Source: Candidatus Hinthialibacter antarcticus
Lineage (GTDB): Bacteria; Hinthialibacterota; Hinthialibacteria; Hinthialibacterales; Hinthialibacteraceae
Direction of reading: 5' to 3'
Length of the DNA: 64,000 bases
Assembly (NCBI GenBank): GCA_030765645.1
Contig: JAVCCE010000045.1
Coordinates: forward strand, 1-64,000
The notes beneath the pieces are model-generated. The model was not told the origin of the DNA. It did no database searches and saw only the letters and a program-made list of their open reading frames with translations. Shown here piece after piece: positions 17,226 to 25,293 of this stretch; positions within the stretch are counted from its first letter, which is position 1, and every line of letters starts with the position of its first letter. The position numbers were made by a program, and so were the translations under genes.

Positions 17226-17254
17226 TTGCCAGCCAGGCCGATGTTCTTTATGAT
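17226..17254 (+). promoter_or_regulatory. Sigma-70-type promoter for the BON lipoprotein operon
   Basis: TTGCCA (17226-17231) and TATGAT (17249-17254) have a 17-base spacer. They give a leader of about 40 bases before the ATG at 17301. This also shows that the longer in-frame reading from 17226 is not the gene start. Confidence 0.7.
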
Positions 17255-17300
17255 ATGCTTATCCAAACATTTTGTTCCGAAAAGGAGCATGGAGGAAACA

Positions 17301-17594
17301 ATGAATAAAAGCCTTCTTACAATGTGGGCGTTGGCAGGCCTCGTATGCCTGGCGACGATGGGTTGTGCAAGCGGCGGTAAATTAGCGGATGCGGATATCG
17401 CCACTAGCATTAAAGGACAACTCGAAGCTCCGTCTGGACCTGAGGGACCGTTTGCCATTGATATTTTCGTAACCAAGAGCGAAGTCACGCTTGACGGTAA
17501 AGTGGACAGCGATGCCTCCAAGCAACAAGCGATGGGAATTGCGCAGTCGACGGAAGGCGTCAAAGGCGTTAAGAGCTTTTTGATTATTCCATGA
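17301..17594 (+). CDS. Small BON-domain lipoprotein
   Basis: The 97-residue product has a lipoprotein signal with lipobox around LATMGCAS (Cys about 22) and a single BON domain: a helix ADADIATSIKGQLE, then strands FVTKSEVTLDGKVDSDASKQQA and GVKGVKSFLIIP. BON domains bind phospholipid membranes; small BON lipoproteins sit in the periplasm, as OsmY/DolP-type proteins do. GGAGG is six bases before the ATG. The stop overlaps the macro-domain start (ATGA), so the two are one operon. Confidence 0.85.
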   Translation: MNKSLLTMWALAGLVCLATMGCASGGKLADADIATSIKGQLEAPSGPEGPFAIDIFVTKSEVTLDGKVDSDASKQQAMGIAQSTEGVKGVKSFLIIP

Positions 17595-18118
17595 GGCGGC
17601 AAGTCAACTTGAGCGAGATTGATCTCGTTCAGGGAGACATTACCCAACAAAACATTACTGTGATCGTCAACGCTGCAAATTCGTCCTTATTGGGCGGAGG
17701 CGGCGTTGACGGCGCTATCCACCGGGCTGGCGGCTCCGCCATTCTTGACGAGTGCAAAACTCTGGGTGGATGTAAGACGGGCGACGCCAAAATCACCACA
17801 GGCGGCAACCTCAAAGCACACTATGTAATCCATACTGTTGGTCCGGTCTATCATGGCGGGAACGACGGCGAGGCGGAACTGCTTGCGTCGTGTTACCGTA
17901 GATGTTTGCAAATCGCATCTGAGCGCAAGATTGAATCCATCGCGTTTCCTTCGATTAGCACGGGCGCTTACCGCTACCCGGTTGCGGACGCTGCGAACAT
18001 TGCGATATCCACTGTCATTGGTTTCTTGAACCAAAATGATGATGTCAAACTGGTACGCTTTGTTTTATTTGACGACCATACGTTGAGCGCCTATCAAGCC
18101 GCGCTCAACGCGATTTAG
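17591..18118 (+). CDS. Macro-domain ADP-ribose-processing protein (MacroD/YmdB-like)
   Basis: The 175-residue stand-alone macro domain carries the ADP-ribose site motifs IVNAANSSLLGGGGVDGAIH (about 20-39), IHTVGPVY and FPSISTGAYRYP. MacroD-type enzymes remove ADP-ribose from acidic residues and hydrolyse O-acetyl-ADP-ribose in the cytoplasm. The gene overlaps the preceding lipoprotein gene by four bases and shares its promoter. It converges on the gene at 18128 with nine bases between stops. Confidence 0.93.
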   Translation: MRRQVNLSEIDLVQGDITQQNITVIVNAANSSLLGGGGVDGAIHRAGGSAILDECKTLGGCKTGDAKITTGGNLKAHYVIHTVGPVYHGGNDGEAELLASCYRRCLQIASERKIESIAFPSISTGAYRYPVADAANIAISTVIGFLNQNDDVKLVRFVLFDDHTLSAYQAALNAI

Positions 18119-18127
18119 TTTTCTCGA

Positions 18128-19354
18128 TTATTCTTTCCGTCCGTCGTTCTCAAGCGGTTGATCTGTGTTGCCGGATTGCGGCGGCTCAAGCGTTATATTA
18201 TCCATACTAGGCGAGGTTGTTGTTTCGCTTGGGCTGGTGGTATTTGCCGACTGAGTCGGAATGTCCGAAAAATTCACCGGGCCGTTCATTGGCGGTTGCG
18301 GATCAGAAGTTCCGCTAGGGCTTGGCGGCGTTGGAGACGATTGAGGCGTTGGAGACGACGGTGGAGTTGACGATTCGGTCGGCGCTGGAGGGGTTTGAGG
18401 CGAAGGCGCTTGGCGTCCGCTCGGGCTATAGGATTCATTGCCGGTTAAGGCTGCGACAAAGTGAAGCGTATAGGATTGAAGCAAAACCGGAACTGGAAGC
18501 ATGAACAGGGCGACAAAAGCGCCGAGAGGCATCATCAAGCCTGAATTTTGTAGGGTGGTCATTGTTTCGGGGAAATTTTCTATACCTCCCATCGCCGCAA
18601 CAATGGCGAGTGCAAACATGCTAAATAACATGTAGAAGACAAATACAACAAAACCAAAGACCAATGCTAAACCTACCTGAATCACAATATATCCTAAAAA
18701 TTCCATCAAATTGGAAAGTACAAGTCCAATTGCTGTAGACCATGCTGCAAAGATGCCTTTCTTTTCGACTAACATTTGAGGAACGACTAGTCCTGCCAAC
18801 ATGGCGGAATAGATGACGAAAGCAACAAATACTATTAAACACACCAGCAATAACAACAAAACCATAATGACCATTAGGGCGGTGCTCGAACTGCCCTGGC
18901 TTATAAAGATGAAAGGCGCTGCGACCACCCCGCCGACCAGAACAACGCAGAGGACTATCGTGATTCCTGCGATCAGGTTCCACAGAAAAAGCGAAATGAT
19001 GGATGAAATATTATTTTTAAATGATTGGCGTAAATGAAAGACGCCTTGTTTGACGCCGTCCATCAACATAAATGATATGCAGGAACCGATAAACATATAC
19101 ACAGTACCCAAGACTAACAGCAAAAGGCCGCCTGCTATGATGAGCGGTAATTGTTGAAGCAGGGTTGCATAAAAATCGCCGGATTGCATGTTTTCTTGCA
19201 GCCACGGGGTGAAATTTGGTTTCGGGCCTTGATAACCCTGGGCAAAAAAAACTAAGAGTGCGCCTTTGAGCCAATATTCCAACCGAAAGGGCTGGAACAT
19301 CAAATAGATCATGTGTGTCCAACTTTTACCAAATGCATCGGTGCAATGAGCCAT
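18128..19354 (-). CDS. Polytopic membrane protein with proline/serine-rich tail
   Basis: The 408-residue protein has about six hydrophobic segments (residues 35-300), arranged like DUF-type integral membrane proteins that begin with an amphipathic WTHMIYLMFQPFRLEYWLKG helix. From about residue 310 it becomes a disordered Pro/Ser/Thr tail of about 95 residues (PSPTPQSSPTPPSPSG). No function is assigned. It is divergently arranged with alr, about 145 bases apart. Confidence 0.6.
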   Translation of the reverse strand: MAHCTDAFGKSWTHMIYLMFQPFRLEYWLKGALLVFFAQGYQGPKPNFTPWLQENMQSGDFYATLLQQLPLIIAGGLLLLVLGTVYMFIGSCISFMLMDGVKQGVFHLRQSFKNNISSIISLFLWNLIAGITIVLCVVLVGGVVAAPFIFISQGSSSTALMVIMVLLLLLVCLIVFVAFVIYSAMLAGLVVPQMLVEKKGIFAAWSTAIGLVLSNLMEFLGYIVIQVGLALVFGFVVFVFYMLFSMFALAIVAAMGGIENFPETMTTLQNSGLMMPLGAFVALFMLPVPVLLQSYTLHFVAALTGNESYSPSGRQAPSPQTPPAPTESSTPPSSPTPQSSPTPPSPSGTSDPQPPMNGPVNFSDIPTQSANTTSPSETTTSPSMDNITLEPPQSGNTDQPLENDGRKE

Positions 19355-19498
19355 GGTTTATCCTTTATGGTTCGATTGACGTTTTGTCGCGCCGCCCATT
19401 GATTTGTGTTCGTATGGCGGAAACAATTTTCATTATTCGGTATTACGACGAACCAGTCTATTTAAATTCGACCCATTTTTATACAGGCGATTGTTCTA

Positions 19499-20623
19499 GT
19501 GCACCATCATACACGGGTTGTCGTTAATCTTCGAGCGTATCAATCCAATATACGATATTTAACGAACTGTTTGGGGGCGCAATCAAAACTGTGCGCGGTC
19601 GTTAAAGCCGATGCGTATGGTCATGGTCTCGAACAGATTGCTCCCGCCGCAGTGCAGGCTGGCGCCGACTCTCTGGGCATCGTCGATAATTGGGAAGCCA
19701 AACTCATCCGCGAGTTGGGGATTCCGTTGCCCATATTGCGTCTTCGTCCTGCGCTGAAAGAGGAAGCCGAAGAAGCCGCGCAGTGGGGCGTTGAAGAAAT
19801 TGCCGGATCATTGCAGAACGCGCAAATATATTCAGCCATTGGCGCGGCGAGAAAACAGCCGATTGGCGTTCATGTTCAGCTCGACGCGGGCATTGGGCGC
19901 ATGGGCATGTATGCGTCTCGCCAACAAAGCGATTTGGACGCCTTGCTTGCACTTCCGGGAATCAAGATCAAGGGCGTAATGACTCACTTTCCTTGTGCGG
20001 ACGAAGAGGACCGGTCGATTACGAAATTGCAACTTCAAGGGTTTCTTAACGACGTCGAGGCATTCAAACGCCAACTGCCCGGCGACATCATTCTACACGC
20101 TTCCAATAGCGCGGCGTTGCTGCGTTTTCCTGACGCGCATTTGCAGATGGCGCGCGCAGGGATTGTCAGTTACGGCCTGAAGCCTGACCTGAGTATGGAG
20201 GTTCCCCATGAGCTCCAGCCTGTCATGCAGTGGGAAACGAAAGTTGTTCTGGTGCGGGAAGTCCCGAAAGGCGCGAGTATCGGCTATGGCATGACCTATA
20301 AAATGCCGGGGGATGGACGCATTGCGCTGCTGCCGACCGGGTATGCGGACGGGTATTTGCGCGACTTTTCTAATCGCACTCATGTTTTAATTCGGGGGAA
20401 ACGGTTTCCCGTGGTGGGGCGCATTTCGATGAATTTGATTACGGTTGACGTCAGCGATGCTCCTGAAATTCAAGAAGGAGAGGAAGTGGTTTTGATGGGA
20501 AGGCAAGGAAATGAAACGATTTCCGCTTCAGAATTGGGCAAACATGCAAGCACAATTGATTACGAAATTGTCTGCTTAATCGGTCGTTGTAATGGAAAAT
20601 GGCGCCACTATGTTTCAGGATGA
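19499..20623 (+). CDS. alr: Alanine racemase
   Basis: The 374-residue protein carries the PLP lysine motif VVKADAYGHG (Lys36), the SIGYGMTY segment with the second catalytic Tyr (about 260) and GRISMNLITVDVSD (about 300). It interconverts L- and D-alanine for peptidoglycan. The start is GTG at 19499; the first beta strand (RVVVNLRAYQSNIRYL) begins only six residues later, which leaves no room for a downstream start. AGG lies 11 bases upstream, so the ribosome site is modest. Confidence 0.9.
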   Translation: MHHHTRVVVNLRAYQSNIRYLTNCLGAQSKLCAVVKADAYGHGLEQIAPAAVQAGADSLGIVDNWEAKLIRELGIPLPILRLRPALKEEAEEAAQWGVEEIAGSLQNAQIYSAIGAARKQPIGVHVQLDAGIGRMGMYASRQQSDLDALLALPGIKIKGVMTHFPCADEEDRSITKLQLQGFLNDVEAFKRQLPGDIILHASNSAALLRFPDAHLQMARAGIVSYGLKPDLSMEVPHELQPVMQWETKVVLVREVPKGASIGYGMTYKMPGDGRIALLPTGYADGYLRDFSNRTHVLIRGKRFPVVGRISMNLITVDVSDAPEIQEGEEVVLMGRQGNETISASELGKHASTIDYEIVCLIGRCNGKWRHYVSG

Positions 20624-20720
20624 TAATAGAATTGATAAAGAATATTGCTAAATTATTGTCTGTATTGTTGTTGATTTGGCTTACTCCGTTGCAGTTTTTT
20701 TCAAATAATTGGATTTAGTC

Positions 20721-20748
20721 TTGACTTTCAGGTATATCGACGTAATAT
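20721..20748 (+). promoter_or_regulatory. Strong sigma-70-type promoter in the alr-rpmB gap
   Basis: TTGACT (20721-20726) and TAATAT (20743-20748) are separated by 16 bases. Transcription would start near 20755, only about 20 bases before a complete terminator structure. Confidence 0.65.
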
Positions 20749-20754
20749 AGAATT

Positions 20755-20818
20755 ATGGGCTTCCAACCTTTGGGATCGCGCAAAGGAACTTCTGTTCCGA
20801 GGGTCGATCCCTTTTTTT
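20755..20818 (+). ncRNA. Candidate short RNA or terminated leader
   Basis: Predicted from the promoter at 20721 to a terminator at 20772-20818, giving about 64 nucleotides. The RNA would fold as a nested hairpin: outer stem GGGATCG (20772-20778) with CGATCCC (20805-20811), inner stem GGAAC-TTCT-GTTCC (20785-20798), then seven Ts. An ATG at the 5' end opens a 59-codon frame to 20934, so a leader peptide with conditional readthrough toward rpmB is an alternative. A further hairpin (GTTCTGATT at 20928 with AATCAGAAC at 20946) lies downstream. I do not recognise a known RNA family. The rest of 20624-21074 holds nothing else I can name. Confidence 0.45.
20772..20818 (+). terminator. Intrinsic terminator or attenuator upstream of rpmB
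   Basis: The nested stem GGGATCG ... GGAAC/GTTCC ... CGATCCC is followed directly by seven Ts. It lies about 150 bases after alr and 257 before rpmB. Confidence 0.75.
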
Positions 20819-21074
20819 GTCTAGATATATTTGTTATCTTTTCGTGTAGATATTCTTGCGGTGAGGTGATGGGTTTCGGGGCGCTCAAAAAGCAGTGGGT
20901 CAGCGTACGTGAAGCGCTCAGCGGTTCGTTCTGATTTGGAAGTTCAATCAGAACATCTTTCTTAAAACAACTATAAAGCTCTTTGATTTTCGAGATTTGA
21001 GTCTACAATTCACAACTTGGCATTAAGACCTAAGACCTTAATTACGCGATTGATACAATCCGAGGAGAGAGACC

Positions 21075-21263
21075 ATGTCCCGCGAATGTCATTTTTGCGG
21101 CAAGAGCACTGCCTCCGGCAACAATGTAAGTCACGCAAACAATAAAACCAAACGCCGTTTTAATCCCAATTTGCAGCGAGTGACGCTTCGCTCGGCAAAT
21201 GGAACCAAGCGGGTTTTATCATGCACCCGTTGCATCCGCTCCGGCAAGACAATTGCTGCCTAA
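21075..21263 (+). CDS. rpmB: 50S ribosomal protein L28 (zinc-binding form)
   Basis: The 62-residue protein is L28, with ECHFCGK at the N-terminus and [11 protein letters not shown] in the middle. Cysteines 5, 8, 50 and 53 make it the C+ (zinc-ribbon) paralogue type. In several bacteria C+ ribosomal proteins are replaced by zinc-independent copies under zinc limitation; no second copy is visible here. GAGGAGAGA lies just before the ATG. It is usually paired with rpmG but stands alone here, with a long leader region upstream. Confidence 0.95.
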   Translation: MSRECHFCGKSTASGNNVSHANNKTKRRFNPNLQRVTLRSANGTKRVLSCTRCIRSGKTIAA

Positions 21264-21293
21264 TTTATAACCCGGTTTCATTCCAGGCGGGCC

Positions 21294-22790
21294 ATGGCCG
21301 AGACCCTGACATACGACCTGATATCTATCCTGCGCGTTCTCTATCGGAAGCGCAGGATGATTGTGTTGGGAACCATCGCCGCAGCCGTCATTGCAGCCAT
21401 CGCGGCTTTGCTTTGGCCTCAAACATGGCGCGCGGAAACCATTGCGATTGTTTCTCCACCGAAATACAAAGAGACGCTCAGTCTGGTTTCTAATCCATTC
21501 GACGTTTTGACGTACCAATCCATTATGCTGTCGGACGGGCAACTCGATGAAGTCCAGCGCACCTTGCGTTGGGGCAGTGAAGCGGTGCGTACGTTAATTA
21601 CCCCGCCTGAACTCGACCGCTTGAAGGCCAATCCAAACATTCAAGACAAAGCCTTGCGCTTGACCCCCTATCAGCTGATTCAAAATACCAACACGACATT
21701 ACTGACGGAATTGCTGATTCCAGAAGATGACAGCGATAACCCCGAATACGACATCTATATCTATTCATTGAGCCAACTCGGCGCGGACGATCTCGAAGCG
21801 CTGGGCGGACTGGATGCGGACGAACTCCAAGACCTCACCATTTTTGATCTGCGCAAGATGTTGTTCGCAAGCGTGTCGATCGTCAAAGAGACCAATCTCG
21901 AAACGATTTACTCGCCGGTGATTCGCGTGTCGGCTGAGTATGACACTGGCGAGCGCGCCCGTATGTTGACGAACCTTTGGATGTTGCTGTTCCAATACCG
22001 CTCTGAGCGCACGGTGCGCAGCATTGTCATGCGGCAGATTGATATGTTTCGCGAACGCGCCGTCTCCAAAGAAAAAGACTTAGGGACGATTGAAACCGAT
22101 TGGAAAAACGCCCAGCAGGAAGCCGACCTGGAAACGCTTTATGCAGACGCCGCTTCAAAATGGATTTTGCTAAAAGGCGTGGCGCCGGTGTATAAACGCG
22201 TGAAACAAAGCAAAGAAGAATTTGATCTGGAAGAATCGGACCGCCCGTTTATGACCGAAGAGAGCCAGGAATGGGACTCGATTCAATTCAACATTACCGC
22301 TGAATATGAAAAGGCGCTTTTGCCTCAGTCACAGGAACTCAAGGCGGAAATTTCATTTCTCAAAAAACAAATAGAGCGCGGCGCCAGCGACGAACTCTCT
22401 ATGCAACTCGCGACTGCGCAAGACCGGTTGGCGGCGTTGCAGTCTGAAATCAAATCGACATCGTCTGCGCTCGATAAAACGCTGAGCCAGATTCGGACGT
22501 ACGAGACAAAATTGCGTTTGCAGCATATTCAATTGGAACGCGCCCGCACGGCAATCGAAGTGTTGGAGCCGTACCTGGGCGAAGCCAACCTGCTTGAGCA
22601 GAATAAAGACGGACGCTATTCCGATATCAGTTATAACCCTGCCATCAAACCCGACAAGCGGGTGTTCCCCAAACGCACCATGATGACGGCTTGCGGCCTG
22701 TTAGTCGGGCTGTTGCTTTCATGCGGCTGGGCGTTTCTGCAAGACATCTGGGCTGAAGTGGTCCGGCCCGAATCTGAAACACAGGCGTAA
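21294..22790 (+). CDS. Wzz/chain-length-determinant-like membrane protein
   Basis: The 498-residue protein has the polysaccharide co-polymerase layout. A short cytoplasmic start (DLISILRVLYRKRR) leads into a transmembrane helix (about 22-42), a large periplasmic domain with long coiled coils (about 230-440), and a second helix near 465-485 after a Pro-rich KPDKRVFPKRT segment. Such proteins set chain length or help export of O-antigen, capsule or exopolysaccharide. There is no attached tyrosine kinase domain. The following gene is a GT-C enzyme, which fits surface-glycan synthesis. Confidence 0.75.
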   Translation: MAETLTYDLISILRVLYRKRRMIVLGTIAAAVIAAIAALLWPQTWRAETIAIVSPPKYKETLSLVSNPFDVLTYQSIMLSDGQLDEVQRTLRWGSEAVRTLITPPELDRLKANPNIQDKALRLTPYQLIQNTNTTLLTELLIPEDDSDNPEYDIYIYSLSQLGADDLEALGGLDADELQDLTIFDLRKMLFASVSIVKETNLETIYSPVIRVSAEYDTGERARMLTNLWMLLFQYRSERTVRSIVMRQIDMFRERAVSKEKDLGTIETDWKNAQQEADLETLYADAASKWILLKGVAPVYKRVKQSKEEFDLEESDRPFMTEESQEWDSIQFNITAEYEKALLPQSQELKAEISFLKKQIERGASDELSMQLATAQDRLAALQSEIKSTSSALDKTLSQIRTYETKLRLQHIQLERARTAIEVLEPYLGEANLLEQNKDGRYSDISYNPAIKPDKRVFPKRTMMTACGLLVGLLLSCGWAFLQDIWAEVVRPESETQA

Positions 22791-22801
22791 GTCCGTTGAC
22801 C

Positions 22802-24223
22802 ATGCGCCGATTGCATGGGTGCGGCGCCGTCTTGTTTTTAGGCTCCGCTTTGTTGTCGTGGGCGTCGCATTGGATCGACCCCAGCGCACTTGCCTTTGAA
22901 GTTGCTTTCATCCTCTCGATTTTGTTTGTAATGTCCGGCGCGTATTTTTGCGCGTGTTGGCATGTCTTGAAACAAGGCGCTTCGTGGCGCGTGATTGTCT
23001 TTTGGGCGCTTGCGGCCCGCGTCGCGCTGGCGCCCAGCCTGCCGATTTACGAAACCGACGCGTATCGCTATTTGTGGGATGGCTTCGTCGTTTCGCAGGG
23101 AATCAATCCCTATCAATTTTCACCCAATCAAGTCATCAGCGCCTTGGATGCAAATGAGCAAAACGAGCTTGCGCCCGACCTATTATTGTTGCGTGAGGAA
23201 TTACGCGCCCATCCTGACATGGTGGATGTACTTCGCAACGTGAACAACGCTGACTTGAACACGATCTACCCACCCTTCACGCAATTGCTGTTCGGCGCAA
23301 CGTCATTCGCGGCGCCGGGTTCGATCTTTGTGTGGCGAATCATCGCGCTGGGGTTCGACGCTCTCTTGATGGCAAGCATCGTCTACTTGTTGGGGGCCTT
23401 TCGATTGGACCCGTCTCGTGTTGTGTTTTACGCTTGGTCGCCGTTAATCTTGAAAGAATATATCAACACCACTCATTTCGATGTGATTGCGTTATGTGGA
23501 TTGTTCGCCGTCTTTGCATTGATGAAAGCGAAGCGCACAAACGGCGCCGCAGCGGTGTTGGCTTGTGCGGTGCAGACAAAAATTTTTCCCCTGTTTGTAT
23601 TTCCGCTGTTTCTCAAAAAATGGCGTTGGCCGCAATGGACGGTTTTTGCGGTCGTGTTTGCAATACTCGTTGGCCTGTTTATACAGACCGGCGACAACGG
23701 GCTGCGCGGATGGTCGGCGTTCTTACATCGTTGGGAAGCCAACAGCAGTCTGGTTGCGCTATTCGAATGGGGTGGCGTGATGCTGGGTGTTCCCGCTTGG
23801 GGAGACGGCGTGGTGTTGGCGCGATTCAGCGGCGTATCGTTTCGGCTGGACGCGTTCTTGGTTGCGAAAATATTGGCGGGATACATTTGGTTGGCGGGAT
23901 GGGCGTTGATCTCTCTACGCGCCTGGCGGCGCCCCGCGTTTGATTTGCAGGCTACGGTCTACGACGCATTTTCTATCATCGCGCTGCTTTTGATTTGCAG
24001 CCCGGTATGCAACCCCTGGTATCTCGCCTGGACAGTCCCGTTTTTATGCTTTTATCCCCGTGCGTCGTGGCTGTATTTGACCGCCGCTTGTTTTGTGTAT
24101 TACGCCTTCTTTATCCCAACGCCCAGCCAGCAACCCGTGTGGATTCGCGCACTGGAATATTGCCCGTTTTATGCTTTGCTGATTTGGGAATGGAAAACGA
24201 AGCGCTTGTCTCAAACGATATGA
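22802..24223 (+). CDS. GT-C mannosyltransferase-like membrane protein
   Basis: The 473-residue polytopic protein has the loop-1 acidic motif ETDAYRYLWDG, preceded by LAARVALAP and followed by GINPYQFSP. This is typical of polyprenol-phosphate-dependent GT-C enzymes of the GT87/DUF2029 or PIG-M-like groups. It should transfer a sugar at the outer face of the inner membrane. ATG 22802 is chosen over TTG 22796. Its stop overlaps the BMP gene start (ATGA at 24220), which ties it to the downstream transporter operon. Confidence 0.7.
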   Translation: MRRLHGCGAVLFLGSALLSWASHWIDPSALAFEVAFILSILFVMSGAYFCACWHVLKQGASWRVIVFWALAARVALAPSLPIYETDAYRYLWDGFVVSQGINPYQFSPNQVISALDANEQNELAPDLLLLREELRAHPDMVDVLRNVNNADLNTIYPPFTQLLFGATSFAAPGSIFVWRIIALGFDALLMASIVYLLGAFRLDPSRVVFYAWSPLILKEYINTTHFDVIALCGLFAVFALMKAKRTNGAAAVLACAVQTKIFPLFVFPLFLKKWRWPQWTVFAVVFAILVGLFIQTGDNGLRGWSAFLHRWEANSSLVALFEWGGVMLGVPAWGDGVVLARFSGVSFRLDAFLVAKILAGYIWLAGWALISLRAWRRPAFDLQATVYDAFSIIALLLICSPVCNPWYLAWTVPFLCFYPRASWLYLTAACFVYYAFFIPTPSQQPVWIRALEYCPFYALLIWEWKTKRLSQTI

Positions 24224-25293
24224 ATGTGAACTCGCGTATGAAACCAATTGTTCTTTTTTGTCTCGGCGTTTTGATGCTGGCGTGTTCGCCGCAATCCAGC
24301 ATTGATTCGGGCGCGCGTCCGTTTACCGCAATTTTGGTGACTGACGTGGGCGGGCTGGGCGATAAAGGGTTCAATGATTCGGGCTGGGCGGGGTGTCAGG
24401 ATGCGCAGCAACGGTTGTTGGAACGCGGGGTCGAGTTGGAAGTGCACGTCATCGAATCGCGTGAGCAAACCGACTATGTTGATAACCTGAATCTAGCCGC
24501 CGAACGCGGCGATATCGTCATTGGTTTGGGGTTTCTTATTGCGGACGCCATCAAGCAAGTTGCGGATTATCACCCAGACACTCACTTCCTTTTTATTGAC
24601 GGACAAGTCGAAGGCCCGAACATCGCCAGTTATGCCTTTCATGCGCAAGACGGCGGATTTTTGGCGGGGCTGTTGGCGTCGTACATGACCCAAAGCGGTG
24701 TGGTCGGCGTTGCGCCGGGCATGGACATTCCGCCGGTACAACGCTTCGCCGCTGGATACCGCGCTGGTGTGGTCACGGGCGCCCGTTTGCAGGGCCGCGA
24801 GATTAAAACGCTCACAACCGTCATCGGAAGTTTTAACGACCCCGTCAAAGGCAAGTCGTTGGCCAAGTCACTGATGAGCCAAGGCGCTGATATTATTTTT
24901 CAACTCGCTGGTAATAGCGGGTTGGGCGTCATCGAAGCCGTGAAAGAATCGCCCCAGGGGACTTACGTCATCGGCGTGGATATCGACCAGGACGACCTCT
25001 TGCCGGGGCGCATTTTGACTAGCGTTCTCAAACGGATGGATCGAGTTGTGTCCGACAAAACCATTGCTGCCTATGACGACAAGTTTGAGCCGGGCGTGTA
25101 TCAAGTCGGGTTGAAGGAAGGGTATGTTTCACTCACGGAGATGAAGCACACGCGGGATGGCGTCCCTTCGCAAGCCCTGGTCGTTTTAGACCGCGCGAAG
25201 GCGTTGATCACGGATGGAAAAATCAAACCGCCCGCCGTTTATGATGACCTCGAAGCGTTTATTCCCCCGGTGGAGTTATTGGAATCGCCATGA
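24220..25293 (+). CDS. BMP-family (Med/PnrA-type) nucleoside-binding lipoprotein
   Basis: The 357-residue lipoprotein has a lipobox LMLAC (Cys22 from this start). The body follows the basic-membrane-protein pattern: TAILVTDVGGLGDKGFNDSGW at the ligand pocket, then VGVAPGMDIPPVQRFAAGYRAG and YVIGVDIDQDD. PnrA-type proteins bind purine nucleosides and deliver them to a Nup-type ABC importer, which is encoded next. An alternative start is ATG 24238. The gene overlaps the upstream GT-C gene by four bases and the ATPase gene by four bases. Confidence 0.9.
   Translation: MNVNSRMKPIVLFCLGVLMLACSPQSSIDSGARPFTAILVTDVGGLGDKGFNDSGWAGCQDAQQRLLERGVELEVHVIESREQTDYVDNLNLAAERGDIVIGLGFLIADAIKQVADYHPDTHFLFIDGQVEGPNIASYAFHAQDGGFLAGLLASYMTQSGVVGVAPGMDIPPVQRFAAGYRAGVVTGARLQGREIKTLTTVIGSFNDPVKGKSLAKSLMSQGADIIFQLAGNSGLGVIEAVKESPQGTYVIGVDIDQDDLLPGRILTSVLKRMDRVVSDKTIAAYDDKFEPGVYQVGLKEGYVSLTEMKHTRDGVPSQALVVLDRAKALITDGKIKPPAVYDDLEAFIPPVELLESP

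Noticed and set aside
20755-20934. 59-codon frame as an ordinary gene
   Set aside because: It has no ribosome site, begins right at the predicted transcript start and runs through a strong terminator with seven Ts. A non-coding or leader role fits better, though a leader peptide is not excluded.
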